Source: Gluconobacter cadivus
GTDB taxonomy: Bacteria; Pseudomonadota; Alphaproteobacteria; Acetobacterales; Acetobacteraceae
Reading direction: 5' to 3'
Assembly (NCBI RefSeq): GCF_015244745.1
Contig: NZ_JABCQI010000003.1
Span: 219,935-283,934 of the forward strand
DNA: 64,000 nucleotides
Shown here: positions 16,244-25,610 of the stretch, piece by piece
Position numbering within the stretch: the first letter of the stretch is position 1
Layout: each line of letters opens with the position of its first letter
Translations under genes and position numbers: made by a program
Notes under the pieces: generated by a model
What the model saw: only the letters and a program-made list of their open reading frames with translations
The model's database searches: none
What the model was told of the DNA's origin: nothing

Positions 16244-19200
16244 ATGCTGCGTTTTTTCCAGTCCAACCGTTTTGTCCTGCTGGGGCTGCTCGTCGCGCTG
16301 ATGATCGGCGGGATTATGACCGTGCCGGGTCTGCCGGTCGAGCCGGTACCGGATATTTCGCCCAAACAGGTCATGGTCTCTGTCACGGCGCCGGGGCTGG
16401 CGACGGAAGAGGTCGAGAAGCTCATCACCTTCCCCGTCGAGGCCAGCCTGACCGGAATTCCGGGCGTGACGGATCTGCGGTCCGTGTCGCGGACGGGTGT
16501 GTCGGCGGTCTATCTCCAGTTCGATGATGCGACGGATATCGATCTGGATCGGGCGCGGGTGTCGGAACGACTACAGGCGGCGCGGGACAGCATCACGCTT
16601 CCGGGCGTGAGTGTGTCTATGGGACCACTTGCGACGGGCATGGGTGAGATCATGCAGCTCCAGATCCGGGGCGGTGGCCTATCGCTGATGGAACTGAACC
16701 GGCTCATGACCTGGACGGTCGTGCCGCAGCTTCGGCTGGTGCCGGGCGTGGTGGATGTCAACGTCAATGGCGGGTCGGTCGAGACATATCAGGTGGCGGT
16801 TGATCCGGCGCGGATGCGGGCGTTTGGCGTGTCGATCGGCGATATCGTTCAGGCTGTGGACACAAATAACGCCTCGTCAGGTGGGGGCTGGATCGCGCAT
16901 CATGCCGAACAGAATGTCGTGGTCGGGCGCGCGCTCGTGGGCAGTCTGGCGGATTTCGGCGCCATCCCCGTGAAGTTCGGCACGAATGGTCATGTGATCC
17001 GGCTGCGGGACATGGGCGTTGTGTCCGCAGGGCCGCGCACGCGGCTTGGGGCCGTGACGCGGGACGGGCAGGGCGAGGCGGTCATTGGCGTTGTGATGAT
17101 GCAGACCGGCGCAAGTTCGAATGCGACGCTGGATGCGATCCGGCATGTCCTGCCGACGATCCGCCAGTCCCTGCCGCCGGGTGTCACGCTGGAGCCGTTT
17201 TACAGCCGGGCGGATCTGACGGGCCAGACCATCCATACGGTCAAGGAAAACCTGCTGATCGGCGCGGTTTTGGTGCTGTTCGTGCTGGTGGTCGTTCTGG
17301 GCGACTGGCGGGCGGCGCTGGTGATCGTGTCCGTCATTCCGGCGTCGCTGGTCGCGGCGATGGCGGGGATGCGGCTGTTTGGCGTGTCGGCCAATTTGCT
17401 GAGTCTGGGCGCGATTGATTTCGGGATGATCGTGGACAGTTCGCTCGTCGTGGTGGAGCATATCATGGTCGAGCGCGGCGAGAACCGGGAGGGAAAGCCC
17501 TTTGCCGCGCTGACTGCGGATGCGGCGCGCGCCGTGGTGCGACCGGTGAGTTTCGCGATTTTCGTCATCATCATGGTCTATCTGCCGGTGCTCACGCTTC
17601 AGGGCATCGAGGGCAAGATGTTCCGGCCGATGGCGCAGACCGTCATCATGGCCCTGCTGGCGTCGCTGGTTTACTGCTTCGTCTGCGTGCCGGTTCTTGC
17701 GGCAATGTTGATGCGCAAGGTTCAGGCGGACCGGGAAACCGTATTTGTCCGGACCGTGCGCCGGTATTATGAACCCGCCCTGCGCTGGACCGAGCATCAT
17801 AGCGGGCGGCTGCTGATCGTCACGGGTGTCGCATTTATTACGGCGGTACTGATCGGCGGACGACTGGGTGGAGAATTCGTTCCGCAGCTTGAAGAGGGCT
17901 CGCTGGTCGTGACTTCGACGCGCCTGCCGGGGGCTTCGCTGGAGACGGTGCTGGCCAGCGTGACGGCGGAGGAAAAGATCCTGCGCTCTTTCCCTGAAGT
18001 CCGGACGGTTGTGAGCAGCACGGGGACGGCGGCGATCCCGACCGACCCTATGGGGACGAACGAGACCGATACGTTCGTTTTCCTGCGTCCCCATGACGAA
18101 TGGAAAACGGCGTCCACACAGACGGAACTGGTCACGAAAATCAATGACGCCCTGCAGAAAACCCTGCCGGATGCAGCATATTCGTGGTCACAGCCGATTC
18201 AGATGCGGATGGACGATCTGCTCGCCGGGGTCAGGACACAGCTTGCGATTTCGATCTATGGCGATGACCTGTCGGAGCTGAACCGGATTGCCGGACAGGT
18301 TGTCACGACGCTGCAAACCGTGCGGGGCGCGGCGGATGTCGCGTTGCAGGGAAGCGGGACGGTGCCGTTCCTGCATATCGACGTGAACCGCGATGCGGCA
18401 GCACGGCTCGGGGTCGCTGTGCCGGATATTCTGGCGGTGGTGGAGGCCGTGGGCGGTCATGTGGGCAAGCCCGTGACGGTGCAAGGCGCGATCATTCCGA
18501 CGCAGGTGCGTCTGCGGGCGGATGCGGTTAGTTCGCCGGACAGGATCGGGCATCTGCAGGTGCGCCGGGCGGATGGGAAGGGCTGGGTTCTGCTGTCACA
18601 GGTCGCGGATATCGTGCTGTCGGATGGCGTGCCGCGCATCGACCGGGACAACATCCACCGCCGGGTGATCGTTCAGGCCAATATCCGCGGGCGGGACGTC
18701 AGTTCGTTCGTGGCGGCCGCGCAGAAAGCGGTGGTGCAGACTGTGAAACTGCCACAGGGCTACCGGATGGTCTGGGCCGGGCAGTTCCGCAACCTGCAAT
18801 CGGCGCTGCACCGTCTGTTCATTGTCGTGCCGATCGCGCTGGCGCTGATTTTCCTGCTGCTGGTGGCGGCTCTGGGATCGTTCGGCGCGGCGTCGCTCGT
18901 GTTTGCCAACCTGCCGATGGCGGCGACGGGCGGCATTTTCATGCTGGCGCTGCGGGGGCTGCCCTTCAGCATTGCAGCGGGGATCGGGTTCATCGCACTG
19001 TTTGGCGTGGCGATCCTGAACGGTGTGGTGCTGGTCAGCCAGATCCGTGTGTTCCGGGAACAGGGACTGGCAGCGGCGGATGCGGCGTTTCAGGCGGCCC
19101 GGAGCCGGTTGCGACCGGTTCTGGCGACGGCATCCGTAGCCAGTCTGGGCTTTTTCCCGATGGCGTTTTCGGGGGGATCGGGCGCGGAAGTCGAGCGACC

Positions 19201-19321
19201 TCTGGCGTCTGTCGTGATTGGAGGGCTGATGTCCTCCACGCTCCTGACGCTGTTTGTGCTGCCGACGCTTTATGCGCGGTTCTTTGGCCGCGACGATCAG
19301 GACGCACCGGAGCAGAAGTGA
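16244..19321 (+). CDS. Heavy-metal efflux RND transporter (CzcA/CusA family)
   Basis: At 1025 residues this is full length for an HME-RND pump. It shows the N-terminal helix, the PVEPVPDISPKQVMV segment at the first periplasmic domain, twelve hydrophobic segments in two sets of six, and the TM4 proton-relay pattern AIDFGMIVDSSLVVVEHI near residues 393-410. There the Asp-Asp-Glu spacing matches metal-type RND pumps. It exports divalent or monovalent metal ions in exchange for protons. I could not decide between Co/Zn/Cd and Cu/Ag from the sequence alone. No regulator gene lies beside the operon. It converges on the porin gene. Confidence 0.92.
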   Translation: MLRFFQSNRFVLLGLLVALMIGGIMTVPGLPVEPVPDISPKQVMVSVTAPGLATEEVEKLITFPVEASLTGIPGVTDLRSVSRTGVSAVYLQFDDATDIDLDRARVSERLQAARDSITLPGVSVSMGPLATGMGEIMQLQIRGGGLSLMELNRLMTWTVVPQLRLVPGVVDVNVNGGSVETYQVAVDPARMRAFGVSIGDIVQAVDTNNASSGGGWIAHHAEQNVVVGRALVGSLADFGAIPVKFGTNGHVIRLRDMGVVSAGPRTRLGAVTRDGQGEAVIGVVMMQTGASSNATLDAIRHVLPTIRQSLPPGVTLEPFYSRADLTGQTIHTVKENLLIGAVLVLFVLVVVLGDWRAALVIVSVIPASLVAAMAGMRLFGVSANLLSLGAIDFGMIVDSSLVVVEHIMVERGENREGKPFAALTADAARAVVRPVSFAIFVIIMVYLPVLTLQGIEGKMFRPMAQTVIMALLASLVYCFVCVPVLAAMLMRKVQADRETVFVRTVRRYYEPALRWTEHHSGRLLIVTGVAFITAVLIGGRLGGEFVPQLEEGSLVVTSTRLPGASLETVLASVTAEEKILRSFPEVRTVVSSTGTAAIPTDPMGTNETDTFVFLRPHDEWKTASTQTELVTKINDALQKTLPDAAYSWSQPIQMRMDDLLAGVRTQLAISIYGDDLSELNRIAGQVVTTLQTVRGAADVALQGSGTVPFLHIDVNRDAAARLGVAVPDILAVVEAVGGHVGKPVTVQGAIIPTQVRLRADAVSSPDRIGHLQVRRADGKGWVLLSQVADIVLSDGVPRIDRDNIHRRVIVQANIRGRDVSSFVAAAQKAVVQTVKLPQGYRMVWAGQFRNLQSALHRLFIVVPIALALIFLLLVAALGSFGAASLVFANLPMAATGGIFMLALRGLPFSIAAGIGFIALFGVAILNGVVLVSQIRVFREQGLAAADAAFQAARSRLRPVLATASVASLGFFPMAFSGGSGAEVERPLASVVIGGLMSSTLLTLFVLPTLYARFFGRDDQDAPEQK

Positions 19322-19343
19322 ATCTGCCCCGTGCAGGGGGCTC

Positions 19344-21275
19344 TTACTGGAAGGGCAGATAGCGGAAGTCGAAGAAGATCTGGCTCATGCTGGTATGCGG
19401 ATCGCCGCCGATGCCGGACCAGATCTGACGTCGGGAATAGGCAAGCTGTGTGCCCGCTTCGACAGTACCGAACTTGCCTTTGAAGAAGCGCCACCAGCCG
19501 CCAATCGTGACTTCGGATACGCCGCGTGTGTTGGCGGTGCAGGACAGGGTGGAGAGTTCCTGAAGACAACCAGCGTTGGAATAGGCGGGGTTGCCGTAGC
19601 CGTAAGACCCGCCGTTTTCGTTGAAATAGGAATGGCCGACGCGCTGAGTGCCGAAATAGCCGTACACATCAATCCGCGGATTGGGATGCGCGATGATGCC
19701 CGCCTGCGCCTGAACGCCGAAGAGTGGATCAGGGCTGCCATTGGCCTTGAGCGTGGCATCGGGCAGAAGCACGGAGCCGTAGCGGTTGATGCCCCAGCCC
19801 GCGAGGCCAGCCATACGCAGTTCCAGTTTGCCGGGGATGAGGGGCAGGATCATGGAACCACCCGCTCCTCCGCCGACAGCGGTGTTGTTATGGCCGGTAT
19901 GGCCCATGGTTACGCGGTCATGGGGGAAGTGCAGGATGCCTTCCATTTCGTAGTGACCCCAGACGGGGTCGTAAGCGACCTTACCAATGACATCCGGGGC
20001 GATTTCGTTGGAAAAATTGGTCGTATCATTGGTCAGTCCAACGCCGTTTTCGCCGATCGTGACGGTCGAGCCATTGGGCATCGCAACAGCGCCGTTCGTG
20101 TTTGAAAAACCGGTTGTATCATACAGCGTGGCGGGGTTTTCGATGGAAAGGCCGGTCCAGAGGCGGTGATGGAAGAAATCCTTCACGATGCGGACCTGCC
20201 ATTGCCGGGACCATGTCTGGCCTGCGAGCATGGACGCCTCGATCGTTTCCGGAAGACTTTCCTGTCGCGCGACGATGCCTGCACGGCCCGGAGTCAGGAG
20301 GCTCCAGGCCTGACCGCCAAGGAAATGCCAGCCTTCCGTGTTGTCGTCATAGGCGAGATAGGCCTGACGCAGACGGAAGGAGTAGCTGTTGCTTTCGTAA
20401 GGGTCAGTCGTGACCGCACCGGCTCCGAAATCGGATTCAAAGAAGCCGGAAATCGTTGATTCCGCATCAATATTGCCGCGTGCCAGCAGGGACAGGCGGC
20501 TGTAACGCGCGCCGCCCGTGAAATTGTTGGTGTGATAGCGCGGCTCGTTCGGATACGGCATGTCCTGCCAGTAATTGAACGTGTCCGAAGCGATATGGCG
20601 GTTTTCGAGCACAGCGGCGGTATCGACGAAACCACCCAGCATGAGTGTGACGGGGCCAAGATGGAAAACCCCGTGATCGCCAATCGCACCCGCAGACTGT
20701 GCGCCAACGGTTTCACGCGGATGAGGGCCGACGCCGTTCTCTGCGAAATGAACCAGAACATCTTCGGCGCGATGCCCCACAACGGCAAGTTCAGATCCTT
20801 TGCCGGTGTCTATCAGGTCACGTCCGCTTGGCGAGAGGGACACCCTGTCGCGCCGCGCATGAGCGCCACGCACTGGCTCCGAACCGGAGGCTGCTGTCAT
20901 TTCACGCTCGGCACCGGAGGTTTCGGATGCTTCAGTCGTTTTGTTGCCGTGATGATGGACGGATGCGGTGATGATGTGCCCGGAATGGTTTTCCTGTGTA
21001 GCGATCTGTTCGGCATGGGGGGCGGTGGTGCGGATCGGTGATGCGCCTGAGGCGTGGTGTCGGGCGATTTCTGCTTTCAGGAGGGCCATGTCGTGATTGA
21101 TGGCGCGCTGTTCTTCCTGCACATGGGCCTGAGCGGCCTGAAGGCGGCTCATTTCCTGTTCCATTTTCGAAACAATATCGTCGTCGGCGCGTGCCTGTGC
21201 GCTCAGTGCGAGTGCGCCCAGAGCCGTTCCAAGAAACAGGGATGTGCGTCCCGAATAACGCAGGGACCGCAGCAT
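19344..21275 (-). CDS. Outer-membrane porin with N-terminal coiled coil (DcaP-like)
   Basis: The frame runs from a GTG at 21341; the ATG at 21275 is preferred because a clean signal peptide follows (SLFLGTALGALALSAQARA). A start at 21329 is also possible, and none has a strong ribosome site. The mature protein has a coiled coil (about 25-65, with MEQEMSRLQAAQAHVQEEQ), a long His/Ser/Thr-rich linker and then a barrel. In the barrel, GGARYSRLSLLARG, FESDFGAG, LRQAYLAYD, LGGQAWSLLTPG and ESLPETIEASM follow the order seen in DcaP-type trimeric channels. The last residue is an aromatic-penultimate Gln. Such channels take up small anionic organic molecules. Substrate unknown. Confidence 0.75.
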   Translation of the reverse strand: MLRSLRYSGRTSLFLGTALGALALSAQARADDDIVSKMEQEMSRLQAAQAHVQEEQRAINHDMALLKAEIARHHASGASPIRTTAPHAEQIATQENHSGHIITASVHHHGNKTTEASETSGAEREMTAASGSEPVRGAHARRDRVSLSPSGRDLIDTGKGSELAVVGHRAEDVLVHFAENGVGPHPRETVGAQSAGAIGDHGVFHLGPVTLMLGGFVDTAAVLENRHIASDTFNYWQDMPYPNEPRYHTNNFTGGARYSRLSLLARGNIDAESTISGFFESDFGAGAVTTDPYESNSYSFRLRQAYLAYDDNTEGWHFLGGQAWSLLTPGRAGIVARQESLPETIEASMLAGQTWSRQWQVRIVKDFFHHRLWTGLSIENPATLYDTTGFSNTNGAVAMPNGSTVTIGENGVGLTNDTTNFSNEIAPDVIGKVAYDPVWGHYEMEGILHFPHDRVTMGHTGHNNTAVGGGAGGSMILPLIPGKLELRMAGLAGWGINRYGSVLLPDATLKANGSPDPLFGVQAQAGIIAHPNPRIDVYGYFGTQRVGHSYFNENGGSYGYGNPAYSNAGCLQELSTLSCTANTRGVSEVTIGGWWRFFKGKFGTVEAGTQLAYSRRQIWSGIGGDPHTSMSQIFFDFRYLPFQ

Positions 21276-21341
21276 GTGAAAGGTGAGCAGAATCAAGTAA
21301 TCCCCCGTGTCAAAAGATGTCAGGAGCATGTGCATGAACAC

Positions 21342-21770
21342 GGGCCTGATAGCTCTTAAAAATATTTTCAGAGGAATGGCAGAAGGCCGGAAACCGCAAT
21401 GGATGGGCGAGAAAATGACAATATTCTCGGAGGGATCTGACCAACATAACGGAATCGTGAAGTCTTTTTTAAAGATAGGAATGTTGGTCTGAACTGAGGA
21501 AAGAAAAAATCAGGATAAATTTTGATAAAACTTGTCTGAAAATTTAAGGAGATAAGCTGATTAATATTATTAATACATTATATTATTCGGAATTTATGTT
21601 TTATTTTCCGGAATTTGTTTTAGAATTTATTTTTTCCTGATTCCTGTTTGAGGAATTTGTTCCTGTAATAAAAAGTATCAACCTCCTGCATCTTCACCGT
21701 GACGTACGGGTCGGGCATGGTGGGAGCCTAGATGTAGGCGTGTATCCGCTCTTTTGGAAAATGGAATGCG
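21342..21770. other. AT-rich gene-free region with hairpin and repeats
   Basis: No gene is supportable in these 429 bases. GACCAACAT (21439-21447) and ATGTTGGTC (21481-21489) form a perfect 9-bp inverted repeat around 33 bases, which itself contains a small TCTTT/AAAGA stem. From about 21500 to 21670 the sequence is strikingly AT-rich, with a TTAATA-T-TATTAA palindrome (about 21560-21572) and four copies of GAATTT followed by A or G and T, starting near 21590, 21611, 21623 and 21653. It probably carries the promoters for the porin and the amidase-type gene. Confidence 0.5.
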
Positions 21771-22562
21771 ATGATGAAAGTTGCTCTGGGACAGTTTGCT
21801 GTTGCGCCGGACTGGGAAACCAACCAGCGGCAATGTCTGGATCTGATCGCGCAGGCAAAGGCGGGCGGCGCTGAACTGTTGCTCCTGCCCGAAGGTATTC
21901 TGGCGCAGGACATCAACAATCCGGAGCTTCTGCCTCAGACGGCACAGCCGCTGGATGGCCCGTTCATGGAAGGACTGCGTGCCGCCAGCCAGGGCATTGC
22001 CGTGGCGGGATGTGTGAATGTGCCGGACGGGCACGGGCGGTTCTACAACACGCAGTTTGTCCTGCGCGACGGGGCGTTTATCGCGCAGTATCGCAAGCTG
22101 CATCTCTATGATGCGTTCAGCATGAAGGAATCCCAGCGGACATCGCCGGGGCTGGAGCTGCCGCCTGTCGTGCAGATCGGTGACATGAAGGTCGGTCTGA
22201 TGACCTGCTATGATGTGCGCTTCCCGGAACTGGCGCGCCATCTCGCTCTGGCGGGGGCTGAGGCGATATTGTTGCCTGCGGCATGGGTCAGAGGTCCGAT
22301 GAAGGAACGGCACTGGGAAATCATGGCCGTGGCGCGGGCTCTGGAGAACACCTGTTATGTCGTGGCGGTCGGAGAATGTGGCGCGCGCAACTGCGGCGCC
22401 AGCATGGTGGTCGATCCGCTGGGCGTGATTACGCTCGCGTTGGGTGAAGCGCCCGCTCTGGGTTTTGCCACACTGGATCGTGAGCGGATCGCCCATGCGC
22501 GGCGCGTACTCCCTGTTTTGGAAAACCGCCGCTTCGCTGATCCGGTTCTGGCCGACCGGTAA
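21771..22562 (+). CDS. Carbon-nitrogen hydrolase, deaminated-glutathione-amidase (Nit1/YbeM) type
   Basis: The 263-residue protein carries the nitrilase-superfamily triad Glu41 (LLLPEG), Lys109 (YRKLHLYDAF) and Cys146 (MTCYDVRFPE). It matches the Nit1/YbeM group closely, including KLHLYDAF, LPAAWVRGPMKE.HW and the ending VLENRRF. That group hydrolyses the 2-oxoglutaramate-like deaminated glutathione, a repair reaction. Because the next gene is a hydantoinase, an N-carbamoyl-amino-acid hydrolase role was considered, but the motifs favour Nit1. The gene is alone on the plus strand and is convergent with the hydantoinase gene. The first ATG is followed by a second at codon 2. Confidence 0.85.
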   Translation: MMKVALGQFAVAPDWETNQRQCLDLIAQAKAGGAELLLLPEGILAQDINNPELLPQTAQPLDGPFMEGLRAASQGIAVAGCVNVPDGHGRFYNTQFVLRDGAFIAQYRKLHLYDAFSMKESQRTSPGLELPPVVQIGDMKVGLMTCYDVRFPELARHLALAGAEAILLPAAWVRGPMKERHWEIMAVARALENTCYVVAVGECGARNCGASMVVDPLGVITLALGEAPALGFATLDRERIAHARRVLPVLENRRFADPVLADR

Positions 22563-22577
22563 GTCGGCCTTCACTCA

Positions 22578-22599
22578 TGAGGCTGGGGCGGAAGCCTCA
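22578..22599. terminator. Hairpin between convergent amidase and hydantoinase genes
   Basis: TGAGGCT (22578-22584) and AGCCTCA (22593-22599) form a perfect 7-bp stem with an 8-base loop. It lies between the ends of the two convergent genes and touches the hydantoinase stop. No T-run follows on either strand, so termination is only suggested. Confidence 0.35.
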
Positions 22600-23985
22600 G
22601 TCCCGGCGTGACCTGAGGAAGCGTCCCGTGCCGGGCTGAGCGGTGACGGTGCCGTTGTCCATGGCCAGCACGCCTCTCTGGAACACCTTGACCGGCCATC
22701 CCTGAACCTGCCGTCCTTCATAGGGCGTGTAGTCGATATTGCTCTGAAACAGGGCGTTGGTGATCGTGACGGATTTGTTCGGGTCCCACAGGACAAGATC
22801 TGCGTCCGAACCCGGAGCAATCGTTCCTTTTTCGGGATAGAGACCATAGCGCTGGGCCGGGGTGGTGGCGGTCAGGCGCACGAAGTCCGTCAGGTCGATT
22901 TTTCCGCCGTTGATGGCGGCATCGTAGAAGACCGGAAGGCGTGTTCCGAGGCCCGGCATACCATTGGGAATCAGCGAGAAATCCGCATCCCGGCCGTGGC
23001 GCCCCTTACCGACGGCTCCATCGAACGTATAGCCGCAGTGATCCGAAGAAATGATGCTGATGACACCGTTGCGAAGATACTGCCACATGCCGTCCTGAGC
23101 GGCTTTCGTGCGCAGAGGCGGGCTGCAGATATATTTCGTCCCGTCAAAACCGTCCCGCTTGAGGTCGTCTTCCGTCAGGGTCAGGTAATGCGGACAGGTT
23201 TCCGCCACGACCTTCACATCCCGGGACTGTGCGCGGGCGATCTCTTCGGCGACGTCGGGGCAGGAGACGTGAAAGATCTGGATCTTCTGGTCAACCAGTT
23301 CGCTCATTGTCATGGCGCGATATGTGGCTTCACGTTCTACGGCAGGCGGGCGCGAGGTTGCGTGTCCGTGCGGCTCGGTGCGGCCCTCTGCAAGATGCTG
23401 CAGGATCAGGTGACGGATGGCGTCATAGTTCTCGCAGTGGACGGATACGATGATGTCGCTTTTGCGGGCCGCTTCCAGAACCTGAAGAAACTGGCCGTCC
23501 GTCAGATGGAAATCGTCATAGGTCATGAAGACCTTCAATCCTGCCGCGCCACGCTCGGCCACGACGGGAATGTCGTCGCGGATGGTCTGTTCGTCAGTGC
23601 GGGTGATGATCTGGTGGATGGCGAAATCAATGCGGGAATTGGCGCCTTTTTCGCGATAGGCGTCGAACTGCTCCACAAGGCCCCGGCCGGGGACGTGGGA
23701 CGCGAAGCAGACGACCGTTGTGGTGCCGCCCAGGAGTGCCGATCCGGTGGCGGAGACGAAATCGTCTTCATGGATCGTGCCGTCGGCTTCTTCCTGTTCG
23801 ATATGACAATGACCGTCAATTCCGCCTGGCAATACGAGCAGGCCGGTGGCATCAATCGTCTCATGGCCTTTCAGGTCGAAACCGATATCGACGATCTTTG
23901 AGCCGTTTATTCCGATATCGGCAGTATATTTATCCGTGGCGGTCACGATCATGCCGTTGCGGATAACGATGTCAAAAGTCGTCAT
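22597..23985 (-). CDS. Hydantoinase / dihydropyrimidinase
   Basis: The 462-residue cyclic amidohydrolase has every binuclear-metal ligand of the family: His59 and His61 (GHCHIE), the carboxylated Lys151 (GLKVFMTY), His183 (SVHCEN), His239 (FHVSC) and Asp315 (SSDHCG). It opens hydantoin or dihydropyrimidine rings to N-carbamoyl amino acids. The substrate loops differ between family members, so D-hydantoinase and dihydropyrimidinase cannot be separated here. No dihydropyrimidine dehydrogenase is nearby, which argues against uracil breakdown. It lies 30 bases downstream of the GntR gene in the same direction, at the end of the catabolic operon. A GGAG-like GGAGAAACC precedes the ATG. Confidence 0.88.
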   Translation of the reverse strand: MTTFDIVIRNGMIVTATDKYTADIGINGSKIVDIGFDLKGHETIDATGLLVLPGGIDGHCHIEQEEADGTIHEDDFVSATGSALLGGTTTVVCFASHVPGRGLVEQFDAYREKGANSRIDFAIHQIITRTDEQTIRDDIPVVAERGAAGLKVFMTYDDFHLTDGQFLQVLEAARKSDIIVSVHCENYDAIRHLILQHLAEGRTEPHGHATSRPPAVEREATYRAMTMSELVDQKIQIFHVSCPDVAEEIARAQSRDVKVVAETCPHYLTLTEDDLKRDGFDGTKYICSPPLRTKAAQDGMWQYLRNGVISIISSDHCGYTFDGAVGKGRHGRDADFSLIPNGMPGLGTRLPVFYDAAINGGKIDLTDFVRLTATTPAQRYGLYPEKGTIAPGSDADLVLWDPNKSVTITNALFQSNIDYTPYEGRQVQGWPVKVFQRGVLAMDNGTVTAQPGTGRFLRSRRD

Positions 23986-24015
23986 GACGGTTTCTCCTGA
24001 AATGGGCAGGGGTGG

Positions 24016-24669
24016 TCAGCCGCCCCTGAGAATGTCCATGCAGTCTGTCGCGACATTGCGCAGATGCATGACCATGGCGTCGCGCGCGCCGGTGCTGTCG
24101 CCGTCGAGCAGCGCGTCCAGAATGGCCAGATGTTCGCGCGTGGATGCGGGAACACGTCCGAGCGGGTAGCTGACTTCACACAGGCGCGTCAGGGTCCGCA
24201 GTTCGTTGATGGAACGGAGCAGGACCGTGTTGCCCGAGACTTTGGGAAACATCAGATGGATGCGGTCGTCGAGTTGCCACTGCGCGGCGGTCTGTTCGGG
24301 TGTCTCGCCAAGTTCGATGACTTCGCGGCGGAGATTTTCCAGCACTTTGCGATCAAGCCTGTCGAATGACAGGTTGATGGCCTCGCTTTCAAGGATCTCA
24401 CGGATATGGATGCCCTGAAAGAATTCGGTAGCCGAGACGTTCCGCACTGCAAACGAGCGCGAGCCCTGCTTGACCAGAAGATCCTCGGCGGCGAGTCGCA
24501 TCAGGGCCTCGCGAACGGGCGTGCGCGAGATTTCGAGATGATCCGCCAAGCGCCCCTCCACGACGGACATTCCGCCGGGGAGTTCTTTTTCAAGGATCAT
24601 GCGCCGGATCTGTGTATAGGCCAGTTCCGCGAGATTCAGCTCGCGTTCGGCCACCATATAATCGCCCAT
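24016..24669 (-). CDS. GntR-family regulator with FCD domain
   Basis: The 217-residue protein has a winged helix-turn-helix (about 10-72; VVEGRLADHLEISRTPVREALMRL shows the core in part) and a helical FCD ligand domain (about 82-212). Late histidines, in REHLAILDAL and VMHLRN, are typical of the metal-binding FCD pocket. The ATG at 24669 overlaps the stop of the DapA-like gene by one base (TAATG), which fixes the start against a longer frame. The upstream genes are the dehydrogenase operon, so it is the natural local regulator. The shared 9-mer TCGTATACA before 28557 and 37664 fits the GTATAC core often bound by FCD-type GntR proteins. Confidence 0.88.
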   Translation of the reverse strand: MGDYMVAERELNLAELAYTQIRRMILEKELPGGMSVVEGRLADHLEISRTPVREALMRLAAEDLLVKQGSRSFAVRNVSATEFFQGIHIREILESEAINLSFDRLDRKVLENLRREVIELGETPEQTAAQWQLDDRIHLMFPKVSGNTVLLRSINELRTLTRLCEVSYPLGRVPASTREHLAILDALLDGDSTGARDAMVMHLRNVATDCMDILRGG

Positions 24670-25610
24670 TACGGTCCTTCCAGTGCCATTGCATCGTGCA
24701 AGGCTGCTGACAGCTCCTGCCATTCTTCGGGGGCGATGATATCAGAAGCCTTGCGGGTGCGGCAGGAGGGCCATTTGCCCTGCATGACCAGACAGGCCTT
24801 CAGACGCAGCGTAGCCCGGCCCGAGGGCGCACGACCGTAAATCAGGTTCGCCAGCGGCTGGATGGCGTCATGGACCCGGCGCGCAGCGGGCAGGTCGTCA
24901 TTCTGCATCGCGCGCCACAATTTGGCGAGCGCCACGGGGAGGATGGCCGCGAGGCTGACGAGGCTGCCGGTCGTTCCAATGGCGAAGCAGGGCAGGAGGT
25001 GTTCGTCTCCCGACGCCATGACGTCTACATGCGGGGCCACGCGCGCGGCCAGCCTGCGGTGTTTGTCATAGGCGTTGGTTTCCCAGCTTCCTTCCTTGAT
25101 GGCGACGATGCCGGGGAGCCTGAGCAGGCTTTCCAGAATGGGAAGGGAATAGGCCATGCCGCCGCTGCCGACGGAAGATTGATACAGCATGATCGGGGCA
25201 TCGACGGCCTCGCAGATCGCGGCGTGATGGGCGATGATGGCGTCGTGATCCTGTGAGACTGCCCATGAAAACGGCGGGAACACGAGCAGCGCGTCCGCTC
25301 CGGCCGCGATGGCATCACGGGCATGAAGACAGGCTTCGTCGAGGTCTTCGGACAGGATGCCCGAGACGATGATGCGGTCTTTGCCGATGGTGTTGGCGGC
25401 CAGTTCCACGACGCGGCGCTTTTCCTCGCGGGTCAGGAGATGGTTCTCGCCCGCATGACCGTTGCACAGGATGCCCACGATGCCGTCGGCACGGGTGCAG
25501 TCCGACAGATGCTGTATGAAGCGTGCCTCATCCAGCGTTCCGTCTTCCAGAAAGGGCACCAGTGTTGCGGCATATACGCCCCGGAATGGCGTGAGGGAGG
25601 CGGGGATCAT
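24669..25610 (-). CDS. DapA-family lyase/deaminase (dihydrodipicolinate synthase family), copy 1
   Basis: This 313-residue TIM-barrel protein has the Schiff-base Lys172 (VAIKEGSWE) and the catalytic Tyr143 (MLYQSS). The first phosphate-like loop reads GHAGE instead of GTTGE. Members of this subgroup next to D-amino-acid-type dehydrogenases deaminate pyrroline carboxylates, for example 4-hydroxy-pyrroline-2-carboxylate in hydroxyproline breakdown. That role is inferred from the neighbours. The start at 25610 overlaps the DAO gene stop by four bases (ATGA) and gives the proper barrel N-terminus (GVYAATLVPF). A second DapA-type gene lies in the divergent operon at 31438. Confidence 0.85.
   Translation of the reverse strand: MIPASLTPFRGVYAATLVPFLEDGTLDEARFIQHLSDCTRADGIVGILCNGHAGENHLLTREEKRRVVELAANTIGKDRIIVSGILSEDLDEACLHARDAIAAGADALLVFPPFSWAVSQDHDAIIAHHAAICEAVDAPIMLYQSSVGSGGMAYSLPILESLLRLPGIVAIKEGSWETNAYDKHRRLAARVAPHVDVMASGDEHLLPCFAIGTTGSLVSLAAILPVALAKLWRAMQNDDLPAARRVHDAIQPLANLIYGRAPSGRATLRLKACLVMQGKWPSCRTRKASDIIAPEEWQELSAALHDAMALEGP

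Noticed and set aside
19324..19361. Inverted repeat ATCTGCCC/GGGCAGAT between czcA-like and porin genes as a terminator
   Set aside because: The right arm is within the porin coding sequence and no T-run follows, so it may be chance.
21771..22562. Calling the carbon-nitrogen hydrolase an N-carbamoyl-D-amino-acid hydrolase
   Set aside because: It is tempting beside a hydantoinase, but KLHLYDAF, the LPAAWVRGP stretch and the short length fit the Nit1/YbeM group better.
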